Shown here piece by piece: positions 13,101 through 25,942 of a stretch of DNA of 64,000 bases (position 1 is its first letter; every line of letters begins with the position of its first letter). The stretch is from Himantopus leucocephalus (lineage: Eukaryota; Chordata; Aves; Charadriiformes; Recurvirostridae): positions 57,949,051 through 58,013,050 of the forward strand of contig RSEF01000003.1 in the NCBI GenBank assembly GCA_003993805.1. The letters run 5' to 3'. The position numbers and the translations under genes are program-made. The notes beneath the pieces are model-generated. The model was not told the DNA's origin. It made no database searches and was given only the letters and a program-made list of their open reading frames with translations.

Positions 13101-16100
13101 AATAGAAGAGTATTATCCAACATACACTTAGTCAACCCTTTATCAATACAAAACAGACAGCAAGTCATTATCTTCACATTTTTTTCTCTTTTCACTCACA
13201 AGGAACCTGACAGCGTACCCTAGACTTCCATACAATGGCGGAGCAACCTAGGTCCTCATTTCTCCCGAGCTTTTTTCCTCACTGACACTGATCATCACAG
13301 CTGTTCAAAGCAGTGAGAGAACATAAAGGTAAATAAGACCTTCACTTTTGACAGAGACTTTATTTCCAAGTGCCCAAAACCCAAGTCAGGGACAAACGAA
13401 ATTAATTCCTATGCAGCGACCCTGTATAAAGCCTGCAAGCAACTCAAGTCTTAAATCAAATTTCCTAATAATGAGCCTCCACATGATGGACAGAGGAAAT
13501 TGCATTGTCTGTGCAGATCGTTAGTCCAAAACACTCTGTGGACTGCAAACAGGCAAGGTTAAATTGATTCACATCTTGTAATATCCAGAACAAAACAGGG
13601 GAGGAAAAAACAAACCCAAAAAAGAGGACACCCCGCAGCGTTACCCATGTCATTCTGGTCAGAGATGGGGAGAAAACAGTCCATCTCCACAGCACGCATC
13701 ACCTTGATGTTCACAGTGACCTTCCTACCTAGTTCCTACTGAATCATTTCTATCATCCAACATTGTAGGAAATAGCACACTATGGAGCCCCACTGTAATT
13801 TTACATTTGCCCAAAAATACCCTTGACAATCTAGGGGTTGTAGAGTTCACCTAAGAGGGGATAAAAATGACTCAGTTTCATTCTTTGCTTTTGATTTTGT
13901 TTTGGGAGCATAAAATAAAGTAAATCCCCTCTCACTGTCTGCCTACCTTCCCTGCTGATGGTTTGTACTTATATTTTCTTTCTCTTCCTTCTTCAGTTTT
14001 GCACATATTTTTAACATCAGTATCTGTATGCAGCTCGAAACCAGACCTGACTGGTGGCTTCTCAGCAGTGTTGGCAAAACTTCTGTTGGCAAAAAATTCT
14101 TTTGACTCAGGGGCACAGACAAAACTGAACTGCCTCTTCCCCGATGCACACCTGTGCCCTGGCTGCTGTCTCAGCCACCCTCACTCTCCGGGGTCTGCCG
14201 GAGGCAAGGCAGACCAGAGCCACCACTGCTTGCTACTAGAGACATTTTATCATCACCAGCAAACTGCTGCCTCTCTTTTTTCCTATGCCTAGCACTGGCC
14301 CTGACCAGACCTACTCGAATGAAAATCCCTCTACCATGCTGTCACGATGCCCATTGGAAAACCCACACTGGAATCCACCGTATGTCAACTAGAGAATGCA
14401 ATGAATGGACACTTCAGAAATTACTTCTCTAGATGGGACTGAATGGCAGCTGTTTGGGGCACTGCTGTGGATCAGAAATATTCTTCTAGCCACTGTTACA
14501 ATTTGAATACGAGTTCTGGAAGCTGGCTGTTTACTGAAGTATTTTTTTAAAACCCATCACTGATTGACGCAAAGCATTAAGTGCACTCTAGCTTTTTTAA
14601 TCACCATCATTATGTTTTAAAACAATAAACTAAAGTGAAAAATAAATCCAAACCCAGCACTGATTCAGAAGTATTTTACAGCAACGTTACTGTTTCTTTA
14701 TTTTTTAAATCTCAAAAAGCATTAGCGTCCAAAATGAATAAAGGACAATTTTAGGTAGGTAAAAACATATGAAGAAAGATATAAATGTCCAAGTCTTTTC
14801 TGCTTTTAATAGGTTGGACTGTGATACAGCTCAAACACCGATGAGGACTTGGGAGCTCTTTGGTTTTGTCCTGGCTGTATCTTAGGTGCTGACCCACCTC
14901 CTTGTGCTCAGCCTTCCCATTTAAATCAATGAATATTATAAAAAGGACTGGAAAGTGTTATGAAATCTGTAACAGAAAGCACCACCTAAAGAGAAGGCAG
15001 TATCAACCAGAAGCAGTAAGAAAGTTGAGGAAGAGGATCTAGAAAGGAAGGACAACTGATCCAAAGGGTGGCTGAGATCCAACAGAGTGGGATCAGTTGT
15101 CAGTGGGGCTTAGCACAGGGGGCTCAGGAGGAAACGAAATCTCCCGTGAGCTCTTCATCTGGGGGAAGTATCGGGGTGGTCATCTGAGAAGAGAACTCTA
15201 CACAAACCCAGCCAGCCCGCCGAGCTCTGCCACCCTGCCCGCACTGACCTCCCGGGAGCCAGCGCTCGTTCTCTTTGTGGCAAATGAGGAAGCTGATGAT
15301 TAACACTACGAACAGGTGATTAGTGGCTACCAAACACCAGCGCATGAAGGCATCTCAGCCAGCATGCCTGACATGAAAGGTCACGTACCCTAGCAGCTAA
15401 GTGAGGAGAATTCCTGGTCATCCTTTAAGCAGCCCCAGAGTAAGAAGAGGTGAGACACCGACCTGGGACCTGTTGAGGATGAGGCCTTTATTTTCACACA
15501 CACGTCTTCCTGCAGTTCACATGCGGTTCCTGTGGTGTGGCTCCGTGTCCTTACAAGATCTCAGCTCTTGACCGTGCCCCATAGCGAAGGCTCAGATTGC
15601 AGCTCCTCTGCAGTGAGTTACTGCTGCAGCTGAGGAGCTCTGTCTGGGCCAACTGGCAGCAACTGCTGAGGTATCTGGGGCACAGTTTTGCTCTGGCAGG
15701 TCACAGAGTATATAGCAGCACCCAGGAACGTGGAAATACATTTTATACTTAAAAATGTGTTGAATTTTTTTCTCTATAAATAGTGATACATTCCACATGC
15801 TCACACTCAGACTCTTATCAACAGCACAAATCAGAATGGTTTTGGGTGCAGAGACCTACATTTTCAGTAGTTGCTATTCCTTTTTATATTTCAGCTCAAG
15901 ACACACAAGGACTAATTTTTTAAAAGAGCTCTTACAGCTCCCATTTGTAGCAGGCAAATTTGTGGGTACTCATTCTGTCTGAAAACATGGGCTTTTTATG
16001 CTTTGACTAAGTATCTAAAGTACCACTCCATCAGCCCAAAGTCCAGGGCAAATTGCCTACTTAATTAACCAAAATTCTGGAGCTGCCACAATTGTAGCCC

Positions 16101-16364
16101 CATCTGACAACACTGGTAGGATGAGGAAAGAGTTTCCCATGCTCAGGATCCACAAAAACTGAAAAGCTTTGGATGTAAATTTAGCAGCAACTGAAAACAG
16201 AGTTCCCTTTGTACTAATAACTCTTCCATAATTTACAAAAGCATGAAGAAGGGGAAAAAAGGAATAGGATTCCCAGTGCAGTATTACAAGGGTTCAGCCT
16301 CAAAGCCCCCAAACAATTTAACCCTTGGAAAAAATAAGGAAGATGAGACTCTCTGCCCAGAACT

Positions 16365-16425
16365 TCCTTTGTGGCTGTAGACAAGTCATTTAGGGCTTCA
16401 CATCAAATGGGACCTGACATCTCAG
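16365..16425 (+). repeat. Possible MIR-type SINE relic
   Basis: The stretch reading 'gtggctgtagacaagtcatt' followed by '...gcttcacatc' resembles the MIR core ('gctgtgtgaccttgggcaagtcactt' region). The match is short and heavily diverged. Confidence 0.3.
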
Positions 16426-19400
16426 CTCAACATCTCAGCTTTCCACTCTTCCAAAGTGCACCAATAACTGAACTGATCGGCTAACAGGTGTGTTGTGAGT
16501 GTGTTTACACTGTGCCTGTAAACACTTTGAGATGCCCTCCTGTAAAGTGCAATGATGTCAAAGTTCTTCCACTTTTAAAAGGAAGAGAAGCTGGAGGAGA
16601 AAAAACTACTTCATTTTTTTCTTCATTAGCAATTGTTACTGCAAGGACTTGTCTGCACATTCAGATTCATAGTGGACTGAGTCAGGATGAGAATTCAAGG
16701 CTACAGCTGAGTATCTCCATGTCCAACTCCTCAGGAACAGAAGTGCTTGCGCCAGAACAGCACCCTCAGTAAGGCTCACGAGTAGCTGGTACCAAAGGCC
16801 GCTATTGGAATAACTTCTCTTCCTAGACAAGTCCTGAAATTGCTGTGCTGATAACCAATTGGCTTGTTTACCAACACCTGCAGCTGCTGAAACAAATATT
16901 AGTTTTCCATTTCATTTCAGGATTAAGACAAGGTTGCCCTGTTAAGGCAATTACAATTCCTCTGCACAGACACAGGTGAAGCTGCTGTTTCCTTGTCAAT
17001 GAACAGGAAATCCCATGAAGCCAAGAGAGATGAAAAAGAGCAGTCTGAGAAACATGCTCGCTTCTGACCTATGATAATCATTTCACCGAGTGCCAAGGTC
17101 AACAAACAACAGGATCCTACCAGTGACTGCTTTCATCTCATGGGGGGAGCTGGGTGGGAAATGGTTTTCCTGTGCTGTTGAATTATGTTTTCATGTGCTT
17201 GATAAAACTTTGGGTCTGTAATAGGATGAAACGCAAGCCTGACAATTTGTGTTCTGTTTCTGTAAAATGTATACGACGAGAGGAACCCTCACCCACCCCA
17301 GAGTAAACAGGCTCATGGATTACGTACTTGGCGCTGCAGGTCAGCACAGGGATCTGACTCCAGTCTTCAACTGGCCCCACTGTGCACCCTGACCATTGGG
17401 GCAAGAGGTTCCCGAGACCTTCGCTTTGCAGCTTGGCCTTCCCCTCCACACACCCTCTTCTGCTGTGCTCCACAGACTCTGTGCTGAACTGACTGACCTC
17501 TTCCTAGGAACACTGGTAGGTGTCTTTTTACTGCAAGTTTCATTCTCAACAAGGCATCGCTATTCAAGAAACAACAAAAATCTTTTGCCACCTAACTAGG
17601 TCTGCTTTCACATGATATCTTCCCAATATATCAATCACGCTTCCACTTGAGGACCTGGCTGTTTCCCAGTACTGTGGCTGGCACTGAACTACCCAAGAAC
17701 AAATCCAAAAAGCAAAAAAAAAAAGACCGAAAAAAGTGCACAGCTCTGCTGCCCTTTGATAAGATAGAGATCAGAAGGCAGAAGTGATAGCCTTTGCACA
17801 TGATGGCTGATAAGCCCCAAAAGCACTGATCTCCAGCCAATGAATGGGGAGAGAGCAGTTAATCAAGTCCTGCCAGGCGTGGGAAAATCAAAGAAGAGGA
17901 AGGAAGATGAACAAGGACAGTACACACTCCTCCTTTTCCATATATCTATACTGTCTACACCGTCTTCCCAAGCCCTCTTGCAATCACTGTTTGTTCACAT
18001 TTGCTAACCATGACAAATAACAAACAAGCCTTAGAAAATTTACCTATATGACTGAAAAGCTGGAACCGAGGAGAAGGAGCAAAGGATTGCCTCGTGGGTG
18101 TCCACAGGCACCTAAGACCTGCTTTGCTGCCCATATTTACAGGCATATTTATGGGAGATGATTAAAGCCCTGATCCTCCTGTCCAAAATACTTCAACACC
18201 CACTCACCCGCAGCTGATGGCAAACTCTAGCGAGAGCGCATTGCTACTAAAGAAAGTTCCAATGGGGTAGGAAAATCCGATTCTTCCTGTCTTTATAGGC
18301 ACTCTAATCCAACTGGTATGAGTCAACATTTGCCCAGTCGAGAAGGACTTTAAGTTTTATGGTTAGACCTCAGTCTTGCACTTAACCCAACGGCAAAGTG
18401 CCACTAGGACCTTGGTCTCTTTAAGTACTTCAGTACATATTTCCCTTTCCAAGAGTAAAATCTTTCATTTAAAGTAAATCTCAAAAAAAAAAAAAAATGC
18501 AGGACATTTGCATTTGCCAGGGTCCATGCTGAGTATTGTATTATGCATATATTTTATCTCTTCTAACACTCTGTGACTTTCAGGCAAAATCTTTTTCAGT
18601 TTTCTACATCAAACCATGTTCACCATATCAATGCACCCGAAGGCCTGTGGTGATTTCCTAGCGGTGCCCTCCCCTGCGCCCAGCCGACAGCCCCTCTGAA
18701 CCCTGCAGGGGCACAGCAGGGATCAGAGGGCAGGAGCAGAGCCCTCGCAGGCTGGCATGGCTGGGGAAAGAAAGGGAGCAAACAGGCAAGTAACTTCTCA
18801 CAGCTGCTTTTGTGTGGCTCACTGGGGATCTGAATGCACTATTGATTCCTTAGCACTAAAACAGATTTGTAGCTGCTGCGTGTGCAAAACAGGAATCTCC
18901 TTCAACTCTAATCTCTAGCAGCTGTCAAAAGACTTAAATGGCTTGTAGTTGGCTGGCATGCCAAAATCAACGCAGATTTTAGGACTACTTGCCTAAGGGG
19001 CAACCTGCCTGAACTGGAACCGATGAAAGTCATTCTCCTGCCCTGATCAGAGCTGGATGGGTCCTCCCAAACTTTGCAACGTATTAAGTATTCAGACCAT
19101 ACCTGTGCAGGAGACTAGAGAAGACAAATGACTGCACCCCCAAGAACTCATGTCACCCAGAAACCTACTTGCTCCGGTGGTTTGTTGTTGAGGATACATT
19201 CTCCCAGCATTTTCAACAGCGTTGAAAGCACAGTGGGATTGCTCTTCTGTGAAACCTCCTGGAGGCACTGCTACCAGTGTCTCATCACAAGTGCCTTACT
19301 CTTCAAACGGCGATAACTAGAATTTACTTGGCAATACTGAGGTAGCATCACCGTAACTTAGATCTTCAGGTAACTGTCTCTTATTGCTCCTGATTGAAAA

Positions 19401-20266
19401 TCTTGGTTTCAGTTAGGGAAGAATTCAAGGGTGACTTTTTTCTTTCAGCTGAAACTAGAAATCCAGCCCAATTATTGCCTGCTAGTATTCTGCCAAGGGA
19501 ACGCAGGCACCAGGGCCCCCTCCCAGGCAAAATACCCTCACAATAGGCTTTTGCACGTAAGAGTTTGGACACATTTTTGAACAGGAAGTTTAACAAAAAC
19601 TTTTAACTGGTCCATCTGTTTCCTCACATCTGTTTCCCAACGCGTACCTTGACATAATTCTAACGTGCTGGCTGCTGGGTGAAACCTTCAACAGGATGGT
19701 GAAATTTATTGGGAACGGTCAAATTTCTCTTTCATGCAATGTTTGGCAGGAGAAGAAATCATCCAAGATTTGGACTGGGATAGTATGACTGGAAGTTGTA
19801 CCACTGGCAACATAACAGAGCTTTTCTGAAGATGTATGTGTTATTACTAAAACTATTATTTGAAACACCCGTGAAGAAAAAAAAGGGGGGAAAAAGTTTG
19901 TTGCGCTGTCTCCTATTTGACAAAACACTCTCACATTAACAACGATATGCAAATTAAGAACAAAGTTCAGCCTTCAGAATTAAAGTCTACAACAGGAGTT
20001 GTTTATATTTTTAAATGGATGCAAAGGAAACAGGCCTTGAGGAAAAGCATGCGTGCAGTGACATTTTCACGGGAAACTTCAAACTTCGCTGGAGTTAAAT
20101 CAGATTCTACATCCTATTATTGTGGGAAGAGACCTGCTCTGGTTTGCTGTAACTAGAACACACCGGGTTATCCTAATACGCCTCCGAACAGCATTCCCGA
20201 GCAGTTCGTACTATCTTCAAAAAGTTAATTTGCACACAGCTAAGGCTGCTTTATTGGAAGAAAAGG

Positions 20267-20284
20267 AAAAAAAAAAAAAAAAAA
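20267..20284. repeat. Poly-A tract (18 A)
   Basis: Eighteen consecutive A bases lie at the edge of the PHACTR2 CpG island. No SINE or processed-gene body is recognisable beside it, so it is treated as a simple homopolymer. A comparable 18-T tract lies at 24666-24683. Confidence 0.9.
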
Positions 20285-20691
20285 GAGTTCCACTCACACG
20301 CTATTTTATTTATTTTCAATAGTCTGCTTACACATAAAATGTCCCGGAGCCAAAAGCAACCAGATGGGCGGGTCACTCGCCGCGCTGCCGGGCGAGGTGC
20401 CAGAGCTCCTTTCCTTCCCCTTTTTCCTTTTTCCCTCCCCACTTATTTATTTATCAAAGGGCAAAAACGGGAGTCCCGCGCCCCCGGGGAGGCGGGGGGG
20501 GGCACCGCGGAGCCCCTCGCCCCCCCCTTCCCGGGGGCTGCCGAGCCGGGCAGGGTAGTGCGGGGACCGGCCGCGTCTCCGCCGCCGCCGCCGCCACCAT
20601 CCCCGCTGCGGTCCGAGGGAACCGGCGGCGGCGTCCCGGGGAGCGCGGGCACCGCACCCCCGCCCCGGGCAGCGCCGGCTGCCCCACGCCG

Positions 20692-20753
20692 CCCCCCCCC
20701 CCCCCCCCCCCCCCCCCNNNNNNNNNNNNNNNNNNNCCCCCCCCCCCCCCCCC
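20692..20753. repeat. Poly-C tract interrupted by a 19-N gap, just inside PHACTR2 intron 1
   Basis: There are 26 C bases at 20692-20717, N at 20718-20736, then 17 C bases at 20737-20753. In the PHACTR2 transcript this is a long G run starting about 19 nt after the 5' splice site. The gap is probably sequence that could not be read through; the true tract length is unknown. Confidence 0.95.
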
Positions 20754-20772
20754 GGCACCTCCCGGTACTCAC

Positions 20773-20815
20773 CGCCGGCCGGCTCCGGCAGCGTGGAGAC
20801 CGAGGTCTGGCCCAT
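20773..20815 (-). CDS. PHACTR2: PHACTR2 first coding exon (start codon to donor site)
   Basis: Read on the minus strand, the ATG at 20815 opens MGQTSVSTLPEPAG and reaches a strong donor (G|GTGAGTA) after 20773. That gives 14 codons plus one base (phase 1). The MGQTSVSTL start is the one I recall for the longer PHACTR2 isoform, whose next exon begins VDGLDK or similar, and a phase-1 G fits a Val/Asp/Gly codon there. The start has a good Kozak context (G at -3, G at +4). PHACTR proteins bind G-actin through RPEL motifs and bind PP1 at their C-terminus; none of those domains lie in this exon. The exon sits in a CpG island, and the neighbouring divergent gene FUCA2 matches mammalian synteny. Seen: the ATG, the nine-residue match and the donor. 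Inferred: gene identity. Other exons are outside the window. Confidence 0.85.
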
Positions 20816-20935
20816 GGCTCGGCCGGGGAGGCGATCACGCCGCCCGCCGGGCGCGCAGCCTCCGCCGCGGCTGTTTCCGGGGGGGCATCTCACTTCTCGC
20901 CGGGGCCGCGCTCCCCGCCGGCTGCCGGGGGGCGG

Positions 20936-20962
20936 CTGGGGCTGGGGCTGGGGCTGGGGCTG
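20936..20962. repeat. (CTGGGG) hexamer microsatellite, four units plus a partial
   Basis: Four perfect copies of CTGGGG run from 20936 to 20959, followed by CTG. It lies about 120 bp upstream of the PHACTR2 start codon, in the likely 5' UTR or promoter. Four spaced GGGG blocks make it a textbook G-quadruplex candidate on the plus (non-sense) strand. Confidence 0.9.
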
Positions 20963-21099
20963 CGGGCCGGCGGCTGCCTGTCATGCCGCCGAGCTGCCGG
21001 GCCGCCGGTCGGCGGGGGACCGCGGCCGCAGCGCAGCGCCCCCGTCCCCGTCCCGTGTCCCCTCCCCGCCCCGGGGCGGCGGCGGCGGGGGAAGGGGGC

Positions 21100-21126
21100 G
21101 GGGGGGGGGGGGGGGGNGGGGGGGGG
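21100..21126. repeat. Poly-G tract with one N, PHACTR2 leader or promoter
   Basis: G bases run from 21100 to 21116 and from 21118 to 21126, with N at 21117. It is preceded by a GGC-repeat-like stretch (21074-21090). It is a potential G-quadruplex on the plus strand and C-rich in the PHACTR2 sense. Its length is uncertain because of the N. Confidence 0.95.
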
Positions 21127-24100
21127 CTGAGCTCCGCTCCCTGCCCGCATCCCCGCTGCGGGGCAGGGATACGGGAGGGGTCCTAAAAGTCTTTAATGAA
21201 TTAAATTTAAAAAAAAAATAAAAAAAAAAGAAAACCACCCTTAATTACAGGGAGATTGGGAAAGACGGTGCTTAATTAGCGAGCCTTCTAGCAGCGCCAC
21301 CGTCCCAAGCCCCTGCCTAACTCCTGCCCTTCTCCGACGTCCAAAACTTCGGTCCAGACAGAACGTTATTTCCACCCCTTCCCTGCAGGTCCCGGGAAAA
21401 CGCGTGCGACAGCCGCAGGGAGCGATCCCGCCGCCCTGCTGCCAGGCGCTTCTCTGCTGGCGGCGGTTTCCAGGGCTTCGCCACTGTCACGAGTGGAGAG
21501 GGAATGGCCGGGCATGGCACCTCGTGGGGTCGCGGAGAGCCCTTGTTTCGCTGGGACGGAGGTCTGAAGAAGTGCCCAACCCTTGCCTCCCTCACAGGGG
21601 CATTAATCGAAGACAGGACCACTTCTAATTTTGAAAGATAGTCTAAGGCAGCAGCATCCAGACAGCGCTCTGCCGTAACGAGTGACACGAAGGGACATAA
21701 TCAATTGGATACATTAGTGGTGAAGATGGGGAGAAACAGAGATTATGCATAGCACAAGAGCAAAAGGAACAAAGGGGGTTTGTTTTTTCTTAATGCACAA
21801 CCATAATCTAAGCAGTGACACAAGCTTAATGCAAACAGTTACCAGTGATGAAAAAAGGAGAAAAAAAAAAAGCTCAAATGCCTTAGAGCTATTACCACAC
21901 AGTATCTAGAAACAAGCAAGGCGACGCACATGCATCACAGGAGGACACTCAAGGCTCACCTAAAGAACACGCTAAAGAACGCCTATTAGCAAGACATACG
22001 GTGAAATTACTATGTTTTTGAGTGGCCTGGAAGTCCTAGAGGGGTCAACTGAAGAGATTTCCATCCCTGATCTTTGTATGTGTTGGCACTGTGGTGCCGT
22101 TTCAGGAGATGGAGGATTGTGTCAGTGTGGGGCCCGTGCTCAGGAAACAAACGGAGTACCACAGATAGGTGCAGCCTGGCATCAGTTACAGGCAGAAGAG
22201 ATGTGGTCATCAGCTAATATGTGGTAAAAAGAATACAACTAGTGGTAGTCTTCATGTTTTTTATAGAAGATAGGTCTTGGTAAACAGGTCTTTTATTTTA
22301 TTGTTTTATATGATTACACATTAAATTGCCAGACATATGGGCTTGAGTGTAATAAACTTCCGCTGGGTACTTGATTTAGTAAGAGAGAAAAAAGTGTGGA
22401 CAGCACAAAATTAATAAAGCACAAACAGATGAAGAACTAGATGAAAAACAGATCAATTGTCCAAGTAGCACTAGCACTTAATGAGGGTGTTTCTGTTGGG
22501 GAGCTGTGGGGAGGCTCTTCACTGTTTTCATCAGCAATCTAGAGAAGTATTATTTCAAACAGCTTTAAAAGACTAAATAAATCACCACCGACAGCAATTT
22601 TAGATGGAGTAAATATTACCAGAGTGATAATGAGGACAAGGCAGTCATAGAGTTATCTGGATTGTTTAATAAACTCAGCTCTTTCAAACAAGTAAGTTTT
22701 AATAGGGTCAAAAGAAGAAAAAAGTCAGACTTGCAGGATGGAACAACGCAGCCTGCAGGGCCAAGGAAGGTATCTTAGAAAGCTGCTCCATGTAGGGGCT
22801 CAGAGAAATCCAATGTGAGCTCCTAGTGAGCTAGTGCTGGTACAAAAGGGAGCAGATACTCACATACAGATGTGCAAATAGGAAAGGGATAGGCAGAAAT
22901 CCAGAAATCCTATTACATCATTGCGCTTTTTATCAGACAAAAAGTGCTGTCCCATGTCCGGTGTTGTTGTCTGCCCCTTAAAAAAACCCCAAACGCTAGG
23001 CGATGGGAGGCAGCCCAACAGAGATCCACACGATGAGATGGAAAGTGCAGAAAGCGCTCTCCAACAAAAGGTCTGAAGAAGGCCGGTGCCGACGTGCTCG
23101 GGAAAGACTGATGTGTTGCATTTTAACCTAAGAGTGCCTTTGCGAGGAGAGAACAGCACTGCAGCACTCCTGGATGTTCAAACACCGAAGGCGAGGCTCT
23201 TTGCCTGACACCTCCAAATCCAGGCCTTGGCCAAAGCCCAGAGTTGAAGACGAGGGAGTGGGGCTAGTACAGAGGGACCACCAGGCTGAAGAACGCAGTG
23301 GGAGCTAAGGGGAAGGTAGATGGTCTAATGGTCCCTTCCTCAACCCGAGGAAAGGCTTTCAGAAGGGCGGCTTGTTGAACAACCGACTCCTGTCACTTAT
23401 TTCTCAGGAGTTTTTTGCATCGATTCCCCACATTTATTTTTCTTACCTTGAAAAATGATTTTTAAAGGGTTTGTTTTGAGAAACTCGAGTTACCTCCTTG
23501 GAGTCACCTGTAAACAGGAACATAAAAGTGTTCCGTCTGCCTCTGGTGAATCTCATTAATTTTATCAAAGGAATTTGTGTTCCCTTGCTACGTAAAAGCC
23601 CAGTTTACAATGCAAAAGTATATATCATCTGTCTGCTATGATTCCTGTCAAGTAATAAACTCCTCAAGGTTATTTGTAAGCTGATCAAATGGGTATAGTT
23701 GTCACATCCTCCAGTGCAGTTGAATTCGTCGCCAATTTCTTTAGTTTTGGCTGTTGTGTTTGTTTGGGTTTTTTTCTTCATAACTTAACTGATGCTGGTG
23801 ACTTTCTTGTATATGTTTTCTCCGCAGCCACCTCATTTTTAAGGGTCCTGCCTTCATACCTCAGGGATGCTTAGTGGTATGTTGCAGAACTAATCCGATA
23901 TGGTTACTGCTTTAGAAAGTAGGGGATGGCAGTTCTAGTAGGGAAGATAAATGTTAATTTATAGCACTAACAGATTATACGCATCATGTTGTATAGAACA
24001 TGATAGGCAAAAATAAATACTTTCTCTTAATCCTGAACAGGGAATACTAGTTGAAGACATAAAATAGTACTGGTCCATACAACAATTATGTCTCTTTCTG

Positions 24101-25832
24101 CTTCATTTCCTGCCTAAAGATGCAAAGGGGCAATATATACAGCTCAGATTACTCACAGTCATGAACGACCAAATTAGAAAAAAAATAGCACTTTTCTGCT
24201 TAGATGCTGCTTTTTAAGGCATTTGATTTAAGAATTCAGCTTATGACTCACCGATGGGAGGGAATGAACCCTGAATCCTCAACACTTTCAAAAAGACATC
24301 TACCAATTGACCTGTGAGAGAAACTGGACTGTTGAAAGCAAAGACAAATTACACTTCTTCTATGTAGAGCTATATTTATGTAAGTGCCTCCACACAGAAG
24401 GGAGTCTAGCATCCTACTGACATTCCCATGTGAGCATCCACACAAAATACATACTTTTAGTATTCAGTTGTTTGCAAACCTTTATTCTGCAGTATGATTG
24501 AGATACTTTAATCTGTGCATTATATGTCTTGCCATGTTGGTAGTTGGTGTTTAGGACCCTCAAAAGTCTAAGGATACACTGTTTGATAGTTTGATAACAA
24601 CTGATTCGAGTAAAGATGTGAGATTGCAATTATGTAGATAAAATACATTTTTATTGGGTAAACTCTTTTTTTTTTTTTTTTTTAGGATTTAGATGACTTT
24701 ATCTGTGATGTGTTTGGATGTATGTTCCTCTTTGCTTTTAAACAACCAATAGGAGGAGATGCAAATGACTGCCCAGCAATTTGTAGTGTTAATAGTCTTC
24801 TGGGGTTTCTGGAAATCCGCAATTGCAAGCAAAGCAAAAATGGCCCGGGAAGATAAAAGTAAGAATTTCAGGATTAAAATTTCCATGATTATTTTAGCCA
24901 GGGCTAATCTGGTACTGAAGGAAATGCTGCAACAAGATGCTGAAACATGAATGTCTTCTATCAGGTGGGGAAGCGGAGGTTCAGCTGATGGGTAGAACAG
25001 GTGCCAGGCAACATCAGCATCACTGGGGTTCCTGGACCCAGTGTCCCTGTTAGATTTCAGTGTCAGTAGTAATACCATGGTTATCCGATTGCCTCATGCT
25101 ACGTGCACAGTTCTTCCCTTCTTGTCCCAAGTTACTGTGTTGGGTACTGTGGTGAGTACTGTTAAACAGATACTCTGCTGTCCCTCTAGAATGGAAATCT
25201 TCCACTGAAAGAGGAAGAATAGCTTCTTCATGAACTTCAGCAGTGTTTGTAAAACAAGAATATTGCACTTGTATAAATGGCTGGTGTGAGATCTCTTCAC
25301 GGAAGTGAATGTAAAACTTCAAAATTGTTCTTAAGTCAGAATGAAATAATACACACAATAATCTCTCTCACATATCAAAGAGCAAATTCCTTCCCATCAG
25401 TAAAGCTTCAAAGACAGATGTATTTCAGTGTGTTTACTATACTGGGACAATGGTTGGCAACAGATGACCTACAACTAGCAGGATGCTGTTGCCCAGTCTT
25501 TAGAGTTCTGTAGGCTCACGCAAAGTAAAGAGGCCTTTTAGATAGGTGAATTTGTATTACTCTTCTTTCAGTAATCAAGATTAATTTATAGCACTAAATA
25601 TAACAGAAACTATGGGAAGCTATAACATTTAATCCCAGGATTCGTAATGCAGGACTGGCAAACGCATTCAACCTTATAACAGGAAAAAAATATTACCCGT
25701 GTGCTTATCAAGATAAACCAAGAAGGTGGCACTGAGGCCGGAACAGAAATGATCCAGATGGGTCATTTCTTGTGTGGTCCTCCCACCCCTCCACACCCAC
25801 TCACAACTCCTGTCAGTATGCAGAACGGCTGG

Positions 25833-25942
25833 AATCATAGAATCATAGAATGGTTAGAGTTGGAAGGGACATTAAAGATCATCTAGTTCCAACGCCCCTG
25901 CCATGGGCAGGGACACCTCCCACTAGACCAGGTTGCTCAAAG
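25833..25942 (-). mobile_element. CR1 LINE 3'-end fragment
   Basis: It starts with the tandem 'aatcatagaatcatagaat' terminus, then 'gttggaagggacattaaag', and ends with 'ccaggttgctcaaag', all standard avian CR1 3' UTR segments in reverse orientation. It is a short, 5'-truncated insertion on the minus strand. Confidence 0.93.

Larger units (their letters stand above)
1..20772 (-). other. PHACTR2: PHACTR2 intron 1, 5' portion (inferred)
   Basis: This stretch lies directly downstream of the PHACTR2 start-exon donor on the minus strand. PHACTR2 has a very long first intron in mammals, so the whole stretch is taken as intron. I looked for the next expected exon (a KRKGK...FKPWKWRKKK-type segment on the minus strand) and did not see it. 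Open frames here, up to 206 codons at 71-691, show no family resemblance. The stretch contains four single-N junctions with duplicated flanks or short overlaps before 7.2 kb, one CR1 fragment, one 100-N gap, a short 21-bp tandem repeat and a weak MIR-like relic. The remainder (for example 3480-6400, 7500-9100, 10121-20260) holds nothing I can name beyond AT-rich non-coding DNA. Confidence 0.65.
20340..21180 (-). promoter_or_regulatory. PHACTR2: CpG island with PHACTR2 promoter and 5' leader
   Basis: This block is very GC- and CpG-rich (for example the CCGCCGCCG runs near 20578 and GGCGGCGGC near 21075), flanked by AT-rich sequence on both sides. It contains the PHACTR2 start exon, so the promoter and 5' UTR should lie between 20816 and about 21180 on the minus strand. 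No TATA box is evident, as expected for a CpG-island promoter. The transcription start cannot be placed from sequence. Long open frames here on both strands are a by-product of stop-poor GC-rich sequence and are not genes. Confidence 0.8.

Noticed and set aside
15452..15495. A second 'gcctttatt' site (AATAAAGGCCTC on the minus strand) considered as an LTR end
   Set aside because: No convincing LTR terminus, no target-site duplication and no similarity to the 38270 candidate beyond the polyadenylation-like word.
20339..21130. 263-codon plus-strand frame and 131-148-codon minus-strand frames in the PHACTR2 CpG island
   Set aside because: Pro/Gly/Arg low-complexity translations running through N gaps; stop-free only because of extreme GC content. 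Only the 43-bp MGQTSVSTL exon is supported.
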